From contig JAZLGC010000028.1 of NCBI GenBank assembly GCA_045616125.1, positions 1 to 6,292 on the forward strand: a stretch of DNA of 6,292 nt, written 5' to 3'. Both the position numbers and the translations under genes were made by a program. This document shows positions 1 to 3,608 of this stretch, one piece after another. Origin of the DNA: Treponema_I sp045616125. Lineage in GTDB: Bacteria; Spirochaetota; Spirochaetia; Treponematales; Treponemataceae. Position 1 is the stretch's first letter; each line of letters begins with the position of its first letter. The notes under the pieces are model-generated. The model ran no database searches, was not told where the DNA came from, and worked only from the letters and a program-made list of their open reading frames with translations.

Positions 1-118
1 AATTTCCGATACTGTCTTCAAGATTTTCACCGTAATACCACATTGTAAAGTGTGACCAAAAATAAGCCTGGTCTCCGCATCTTGAACACCTAATTTTGCT
101 GTAATGTCGTAATCCCAT
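1..118 (-). CDS. Partial small protein with a CxxCG motif (5' end only)
   Basis: The start is ATG at 118 on the minus strand. AGGAGA (complement of 127-132) lies 8 nt upstream, which is a strong ribosome binding site. The frame stays open for 39 codons to the window edge, so the C-terminus is missing. The N-terminus begins MGLRHYSKIRCSRCGDQAY and is rich in aromatic residues (Tyr19, Phe20, Trp21, Trp27, Tyr28, Tyr29). Cys11 and Cys14, followed by Gly15, look like one knuckle of a zinc ribbon; a second Cys or His pair would have to lie beyond the window. There is no signal peptide, so it is probably cytoplasmic. It lies 28 nt after the stop of the 31-codon ORF and is probably the third gene of the minus-strand operon. 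I do not recognise the family. Confidence 0.6.
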   Translation of the reverse strand, partial: MGLRHYSKIRCSRCGDQAYFWSHFTMWYYGENLEDSIGN

Positions 119-146
119 TTTTAAAATCTCCTAAATATAATTTCTG

Positions 147-242
147 TCACCCTTCATCCGCCGCATGCATGAGCGTATCATCCAGTTCTTCTCTGTTGGC
201 GTAGATGGCATCTACCACATCTTTAAGAGTGTAATTTTCCAT
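147..242 (-). CDS. 31-residue acidic small protein, unknown function
   Basis: The start is ATG at 242 and the stop is TGA at 149-147. GAGG (complement of 249-252) lies 6 nt upstream of the ATG. The peptide starts MENYTLKDVVDAIYANREEL and ends in DDTLMHAADEG. It is acidic, probably one amphipathic helix, with no Cys, no signal peptide and no membrane span. An in-frame GTG 12 nt upstream is possible but would overlap the ribosome binding site. It lies between the membrane-protein gene (308-934) and the CxxCG gene on the same strand, which with the good ribosome binding site argues for real translation. Whether the peptide or only translational coupling matters cannot be told. No family is recognised. 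Confidence 0.45.
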   Translation of the reverse strand: MENYTLKDVVDAIYANREELDDTLMHAADEG

Positions 243-307
243 ACTGAACCTCACCGTTTCTCTGCGGCAGGTATAATATAACCAGCAGATCCAAAAAGTG
301 CAGAAAA

Positions 308-934
308 TTACCGGTGTTTTATGATTCCAATAATGTTTTTAAGGATGTTCCAGGCGCTTAAAGCGATGACAATGTAGCAGGGTGCATTCGTACCCCATCT
401 GGAGCTGGAAAACCACATAATAATCATCATTACCACACCGTACACAACAGATTCAAAAATACTCAGAATGAAATTCATTACGGCACTTTCGCCTGCAACA
501 CCTTCCCTCCAGGTGTGGGAACCGTTTTCAAGAAGTGTCCATTCCATTTCGCCGGTATAATGTATCGTGTCCGTAACTGCATTTGCCCCAATTCTATACA
601 GAGTAATCACCGCAGTAAAAAAAGGAAAACCAACCCCTGTTATTAAAAAAACATTAGTACCTAAAACCGGAAGAGATGGTACCGTTCCCATGATAATCAG
701 ATAGGCCAGATACGCTCTAAGACCATTGAGACCGAAATAAATTATTCTGTTAAGAAAGAATACCTTCAGTGTAATTATCAGGAAAATCAGCGGCACTACA
801 CCATACATCACCACTTTTTTCAGTAATGAAGCATCAGATGTCAGCTGGGCTGTGTTCAAGCCGTCCGCAAAGGCAAAAACTCCTGCGGTTAACGTCAATA
901 AGCCAAGTACAACAAATTTCTTCCAGTTTTTCAT
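308..934 (-). CDS. Secreted/polytopic membrane protein of unknown function
   Basis: The protein is 208 aa from ATG at 934. I prefer this to the in-frame TTG at 949 because GAGGA (complement of 943-947) lies 8 nt upstream of the ATG and nothing suitable precedes the TTG. The N-terminus MKNWKKFVVLGLLTL is a classical Sec signal ending around AFA|D at residues 21-24. Hydrophobic, membrane-spanning stretches follow at about 39-60, 67-90, 94-114, 150-176 and 184-205. A polar stretch at about 118-148 (with HYTGEMEW and WREG) is the only sizeable soluble loop. It heads a minus-strand operon and is divergent from the response regulator at 1083, sharing a control region with it, so it is a plausible target of that system. 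After the TAA the same frame stays open for 18 codons. I do not recognise the family; a sensory, transport or envelope role would be guesswork. Confidence 0.75.
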   Translation of the reverse strand: MKNWKKFVVLGLLTLTAGVFAFADGLNTAQLTSDASLLKKVVMYGVVPLIFLIITLKVFFLNRIIYFGLNGLRAYLAYLIIMGTVPSLPVLGTNVFLITGVGFPFFTAVITLYRIGANAVTDTIHYTGEMEWTLLENGSHTWREGVAGESAVMNFILSIFESVVYGVVMMIIMWFSSSRWGTNAPCYIVIALSAWNILKNIIGIIKHR

Positions 935-977
935 GCAATCTATCCTCAAAAATTCTTAAACGAATAGTACAAAAAAA

Positions 978-983
978 ATTATA
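978..983 (-). promoter_or_regulatory. -10 box of the minus-strand operon promoter
   Basis: The complement of 978-983 reads TATAAT, a perfect sigma70 -10 hexamer. It predicts a start of transcription near 971, giving a leader of about 36 nt before the ATG at 934. No TTGACA-like -35 lies 16-18 bp upstream (the sequence there is T-rich), so the promoter may need an activator. The dyad at 1028-1046 is centred about 66 bp upstream of the predicted start. Confidence 0.45.
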
Positions 984-1027
984 AAATCGCCCTTTTTGAA
1001 AAAATAGAGTGGAAAATGTAAATGTTT

Positions 1028-1046
1028 TTGAGTAAAAAACACTCAA
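1028..1046. promoter_or_regulatory. 19-bp inverted repeat in the divergent control region, candidate response-regulator operator
   Basis: The sequence is TTGAGTAAAAAACACTCAA: 6-bp perfect arms around a 7-bp AT-rich spacer. The symmetry extends outward through 1024-1027/1047-1050 with one G:T. A further related half-site (GAGTGGAAAA, 1007-1016, versus GAGTAAAAAA, 1030-1039) lies 23 bp away in direct orientation. Size and symmetry suit a dimeric LuxR/NarL-type helix-turn-helix protein, which is what the adjacent gene encodes. The centre is about 43 bp upstream of the predicted rightward start and 66 bp upstream of the leftward one, both usual activator positions. A stem-loop role is possible, as TTTT follows on the plus strand, but a terminator is not needed between divergent genes. 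Confidence 0.4.
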
Positions 1047-1067
1047 GAAATTTTCGTCTGATTACTT

Positions 1068-1073
1068 TATAAT
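1068..1073 (+). promoter_or_regulatory. -10 box immediately upstream of the response-regulator gene
   Basis: This is a perfect TATAAT whose last base is only 9 nt before the A of the ATG at 1083. Transcription would start near 1079-1081, leaving 2-4 nt of leader. No -35 consensus lies at the usual distance; the dyad at 1028-1046 covers the region just upstream, consistent with activator dependence. Confidence 0.45.
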
Positions 1074-1082
1074 TCCTGCATC

Positions 1083-1706
1083 ATGAAAGTCATTTTGCTG
1101 GAAGATCATCCCATGATGCTGAAAAGCATTACGCAAACCATATGTAGTACTTCTGAATTTGAACTTGCCGGAGCTTTTTCCAATACCGATGAGGTTCGGT
1201 ATTATGTTTCGGAATTCCACAGAAAAGGTGATAAACTCCTTGCCATACTGGATTTGCAGATTGGCTCAAATTATTCTTTTAACCTGATACATGAACTGAG
1301 CAACAATGGAATTATCTGTGCAGTGTATTCCATGTATTCTCAGGTGCCCTTTGTAGTAAAAGCATTCCAGAACGGAGCAAGGGGCTACATTTTCAAAAGT
1401 TTTTCTGAAGAAGAGTTCATCAGGATTCTTACCCTTCTTGCACAGGGTGAAACTTTTATTCCGCCGGAAATTACCGTTGCATTTACCCGCACTACGGGAA
1501 TCTTTGCAAACCTGACAAAAAGAGAACAGCAGGTTGCAGAACTGATTATGATGAACTATTCCAATGACGAAATCTGCAGTGCGCTGAAAATTGGAAAGCG
1601 TACCACAGAAAATTATCTTACCCGCCTTTACGACAAAACCGGCTGTGCTTCAAGACAGGAACTGAAAAACTATTTTCAAGGTGAAACCGGTGCAGTCAAC
1701 GGTTAA
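1083..1706 (+). CDS. NarL/FixJ-family response regulator (receiver plus LuxR-type HTH)
   Basis: The 207-aa length is usual for the family. Residues 1-120 are a receiver domain: acidic pair Glu7-Asp8, phosphoacceptor Asp57 (in AILDLQIG), Ser83 as the switch hydroxyl residue and Lys105. Residues 144-198 are a LuxR/GerE helix-turn-helix beginning LTKREQQVAELI, with the recognition helix in IGKRTTENYLTRLY. It should act as a cytoplasmic transcription factor activated by phosphorylation. The kinase gene follows and overlaps its end by 17 nt, so the two are almost certainly a cognate pair. The start is fixed: M1 sits directly on the first beta strand, and the next Met (11) would remove Asp8. No Shine-Dalgarno precedes the ATG, and a TATAAT ends 9 nt before it, pointing to a leaderless transcript. 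The best guess for its targets is its own promoter and the divergent membrane operon; this is inferred from layout only. Confidence 0.93.
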   Translation: MKVILLEDHPMMLKSITQTICSTSEFELAGAFSNTDEVRYYVSEFHRKGDKLLAILDLQIGSNYSFNLIHELSNNGIICAVYSMYSQVPFVVKAFQNGARGYIFKSFSEEEFIRILTLLAQGETFIPPEITVAFTRTTGIFANLTKREQQVAELIMMNYSNDEICSALKIGKRTTENYLTRLYDKTGCASRQELKNYFQGETGAVNG

Positions 1707-2712
1707 AAAATTCATTTTCATCACCATTTCCCTTGTGTATGCCCTCATGCTTAGCAGTTGTGCAACCGAAAACATCACCATAGAAACTATCTATCAGGAT
1801 TTTCTGCAGCACCAGAACATACTTCTGCTCGGGTCAAATCTTCAGGAATTCAAGCAGAGCAGAACGTATCAGGTGTATCAATTACAGTTTCCAGATCTTT
1901 ACCGTGCTGTAGAAAGCCTTGAAGTTTCTGTTGAACAGAATGATCTGGATCTGGTCTACAGGGATTTTTCATATCTTTTTAATCAACTGAACCGCATCAA
2001 TTCTGAAAGTGCAGATATGTCCTTTGGCTTTACCTTTGTAATCGCCGTGGTTACTTTGACGTTTATCTTTATCTGCGTTTTCTGGAATTTGCGGCAGAAA
2101 GGAAAAGCCCAGATTCTGCATGCCATGGCAGAAACTGAAAAGGAACGAACCCGTCTTGCACGGGAACTGCACGATACCATTATTCAGGATTTGCGTGCAC
2201 TTGAGTTCATGTGCGAACGAAATGAAGCGCACAAACCGGTTGCAAAGGAACTTGCCAGAGTACAGGCTGATATCCGGTCCATTTGTGCTGACCTGAATCC
2301 TCCGGGAATCGATTTTGAAGATTTTGACAGCATGATTTATGACCTATGCCGGGAATTTGAAAAACGCTCCGGAATTCCCTGCGATTGTAATCTGCAGGAT
2401 GCCAATGTCTTTAATTTTCTGGATATTTCACGCAGGCTTAACCTGTACCGGATAATTCAGGAAGTTCTGAATAATTCCAGACTGCATTCTGAATGTTCAC
2501 GGTGCAGTCTGCTGGCACGGAAAACTTCTGATGAAGGTTTTATTCTGTACATTAACGATGACGGTAAGGGATTTGATGTAGACAGCATTTCCCTGGACAA
2601 TAATTCACACTTTGGGCTTTCCGGGATAAAACAGCGGGCATCCATTATGGACGCTAAACTGGAAATAACCAGCAGCGAAGACGACGGTACGCAAATCCGT
2701 CTGGAGATATGA
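1690..2712 (+). CDS. Sensor histidine kinase, HisKA_3 (NarX/DesK) type, with lipoprotein-type signal
   Basis: The protein is 340 aa from GTG at 1690, chosen because AAGGTG (1678-1683) lies 6 nt upstream; a GTG at 1681 is in frame but sits inside that site. Numbering is from 1690. Residues 1-24 are a basic/hydrophobic signal ending in lipobox LSSC (Cys24). Residues 25-111 are a small extracytoplasmic sensor with no recognised fold, and 112-133 a single membrane span (FGFTFVIAVVTLTFIF). Residues 147-205 are the HisKA_3 dimerisation domain, with phospho-acceptor His161 in LARELHDTIIQDLRAL. The HATPase_c domain shows an N box (YRIIQEVLNNSRLH, Asn262), a G1 box (DDGKGFD, about 291-296) and a G2 box (HFGLSGIKQRA, about 307-317). 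All catalytic motifs look intact, so it should autophosphorylate and phosphorylate the upstream regulator. If lipidated, both the N-terminus and the helix would anchor it in the inner membrane, holding the sensor at the membrane surface. The ligand is unknown. Confidence 0.92.
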   Translation: MQSTVKKFIFITISLVYALMLSSCATENITIETIYQDFLQHQNILLLGSNLQEFKQSRTYQVYQLQFPDLYRAVESLEVSVEQNDLDLVYRDFSYLFNQLNRINSESADMSFGFTFVIAVVTLTFIFICVFWNLRQKGKAQILHAMAETEKERTRLARELHDTIIQDLRALEFMCERNEAHKPVAKELARVQADIRSICADLNPPGIDFEDFDSMIYDLCREFEKRSGIPCDCNLQDANVFNFLDISRRLNLYRIIQEVLNNSRLHSECSRCSLLARKTSDEGFILYINDDGKGFDVDSISLDNNSHFGLSGIKQRASIMDAKLEITSSEDDGTQIRLEI

Positions 2713-2720
2713 GTTGTTCT

Positions 2721-2829
2721 GACGCGTCATGCTGAACTCGTTTCAGCATCTGGTATCGGGGGTCCCGAATCAAGTTCGGGATGACAGGTTACTGGTCGGG
2801 ATGACAGGTTACTGGTCGGGATGGCAAGG
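2721..2829. repeat. Palindromic intergenic repeat followed by a 20-bp tandem repeat
   Basis: Two short perfect hairpins come first: ATGCTGAA (2729-2736) with TTCAGCAT (2742-2749), and TCCCGAA (2763-2769) with TTCGGGA (2775-2781), each with a 5-nt loop. From 2776 a 20-bp unit, TCGGGATGACAGGTTACTGG, occurs twice head to tail (2776-2795, 2796-2815), then a diverged start of a third copy (TCGGGATGGCAAGG, 2816-2829). The first part resembles a dispersed palindromic repeat I associate with many bacterial genomes; this is from memory and unchecked. It fills the gap between the kinase stop and the next gene. Neither hairpin has a T-tract, so it is not an obvious intrinsic terminator, though it could stabilise the upstream mRNA. 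Confidence 0.75.
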
Positions 2830-2838
2830 AGATATGAT

Positions 2839-3408
2839 ATGGGCAAACAGGAGATTTCTCTTTTTAAACAAATCGGTATTGGGTTTGCATGTGCATTCAT
2901 GGAATTTGTGATGGTTGCAGTAAATTATCGTTTTCTGCATCTTCCTTTGTATTTTGACTGCATCTGGACCTGTGCCGCCAGTTTTTACAGCCCCGTAAGC
3001 GGAATACTCTGTGCTCTTTTATATCACTTTCCGGTCATACTGCTTCTGCACCACGACTGGCCATCACTGATTTTTGCCCTCTGTTCATTATCAGTAGTAC
3101 TGTGCATCAGGATATTCCTGCGGCATAAAAGACAACTGCCCTTTGTGCTTTCGTTCATCATGCTGATCTTTGCCATGGCTTTCATCATCAGTATTGAAGG
3201 CGGAATTATCTACAGCATGAATTACGAACATTTTGGATACAGCGAATACAGCCCCGACAACAATTTCATCTACTCTTTTTTCATTCGAGGCATTCCTTTC
3301 CTGCTCAGCGGTATCCTAGGCCGCATTCCCGTCAATCTGCTTGATAAAGCCATTGCCTGCACCTGCGGCTGGGGGATTTTCAGACTCCTGAAAAAATGCC
3401 GCTTGTAA
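2839..3408 (+). CDS. Polytopic membrane protein, weakly ECF-transporter-S-component-like
   Basis: The protein is 189 aa from ATG at 2839, chosen because AAGGAGA (2826-2832) lies 6 nt upstream. The in-frame ATG at 2821 would start inside the repeat and lacks a ribosome binding site. Hydrophobic segments lie at about 11-30, 38-58, 60-70, 76-94, 100-119 and 146-165, with a last one near 169-184, so about six spans. Notable stretches are LPLYFDCIWTCAASFYSP (35-52), EGGIIYSMNYEHFGYSEY (120-137) and GRIPVNLLDK (161-170). The pattern of a short first helix, then LPLYFD and a Gly-rich segment, recalls substrate-binding S components of energy-coupling-factor transporters, but I cannot assign a substrate and the match is impressionistic. 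It follows the kinase on the same strand after the repeat and is probably co-transcribed, so it may be a partner or accessory sensor of the two-component system, or simply a downstream gene. The C-terminus is basic (RLLKKCRL). Confidence 0.75.
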   Translation: MGKQEISLFKQIGIGFACAFMEFVMVAVNYRFLHLPLYFDCIWTCAASFYSPVSGILCALLYHFPVILLLHHDWPSLIFALCSLSVVLCIRIFLRHKRQLPFVLSFIMLIFAMAFIISIEGGIIYSMNYEHFGYSEYSPDNNFIYSFFIRGIPFLLSGILGRIPVNLLDKAIACTCGWGIFRLLKKCRL

Positions 3409-3428
3409 GGAAATCAGGATGATTTCCT
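3408..3428. terminator. Stem-loop directly after the membrane-protein stop codon
   Basis: AGGAAATCA (3408-3416) pairs perfectly with TGATTTCCT (3420-3428) over a 3-nt GGA loop; the stem begins at the last base of the TAA. No T-tract follows, so it is a poor intrinsic terminator. It may instead protect the 3' end or act with Rho. Confidence 0.3.
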
Positions 3429-3435
3429 GTGCTGG

Positions 3436-3578
3436 CAAGGCGCCTGAGCATTGAGGAGCAGAGTCGGGCTGCCACCTGACCAATTTCCACCCGGGATGAT
3501 TTTTCGCGATGACAAGGCAGACTGGCTTCGAGGATCGCAGGCGGGCTGCCGCCCGTTGAGAACCGGAGATGCCAGTCT
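3436..3578. repeat. Structured repeat pair in the convergent spacer
   Basis: Two degenerate copies of a 38-bp unit lie exactly 77 bp apart (3436-3473 and 3513-3550). They share CAAGGC at the start, GAGGA in the middle and CGGGCTGCC at the end, all in register. The right copy sits inside a larger inverted repeat: AGACTGGC (3519-3526) and GCCAGTCT (3571-3578), 44 nt apart, with an inner CGGGC/GCCCG hairpin at 3542-3555, so the transcript would fold into a branched structure. The spacer is more GC-rich than the genes to its left. It separates the plus-strand module from metH, whose 3' ends converge here. No ORF or T-rich terminator was found in 3409-3608. Confidence 0.5.
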
Positions 3579-3608
3579 AACGCAGTAAGCGCGGAAAAGG
3601 GCCCGGCG

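Noticed and set aside
834..1046. 70-codon minus-strand frame over the divergent control region
   Set aside because: It covers the promoters and the start of the membrane-protein gene in another frame, is rich in Phe from the AT-rich spacer, and has no ribosome binding site.
1969..2232. Minus-strand frames inside the kinase gene (also 1983-2180 and 2457-2645)
   Set aside because: They are antisense to a kinase with intact catalytic motifs and have no homology-like features.
2729..2911. 60-codon plus-strand frame beginning MLNSFQHLVSGV
   Set aside because: It is a translation of the palindromic and tandem repeat running into the membrane-protein gene in the wrong frame, with no ribosome binding site.
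2721..3590. Membrane-protein gene 2839-3408 as cargo of a mobile element bounded by the two repeat regions
   Set aside because: The two repeat regions are not the same sequence or clear inverted copies, no target duplication or transposase is seen, and the gene's base composition fits its neighbours.
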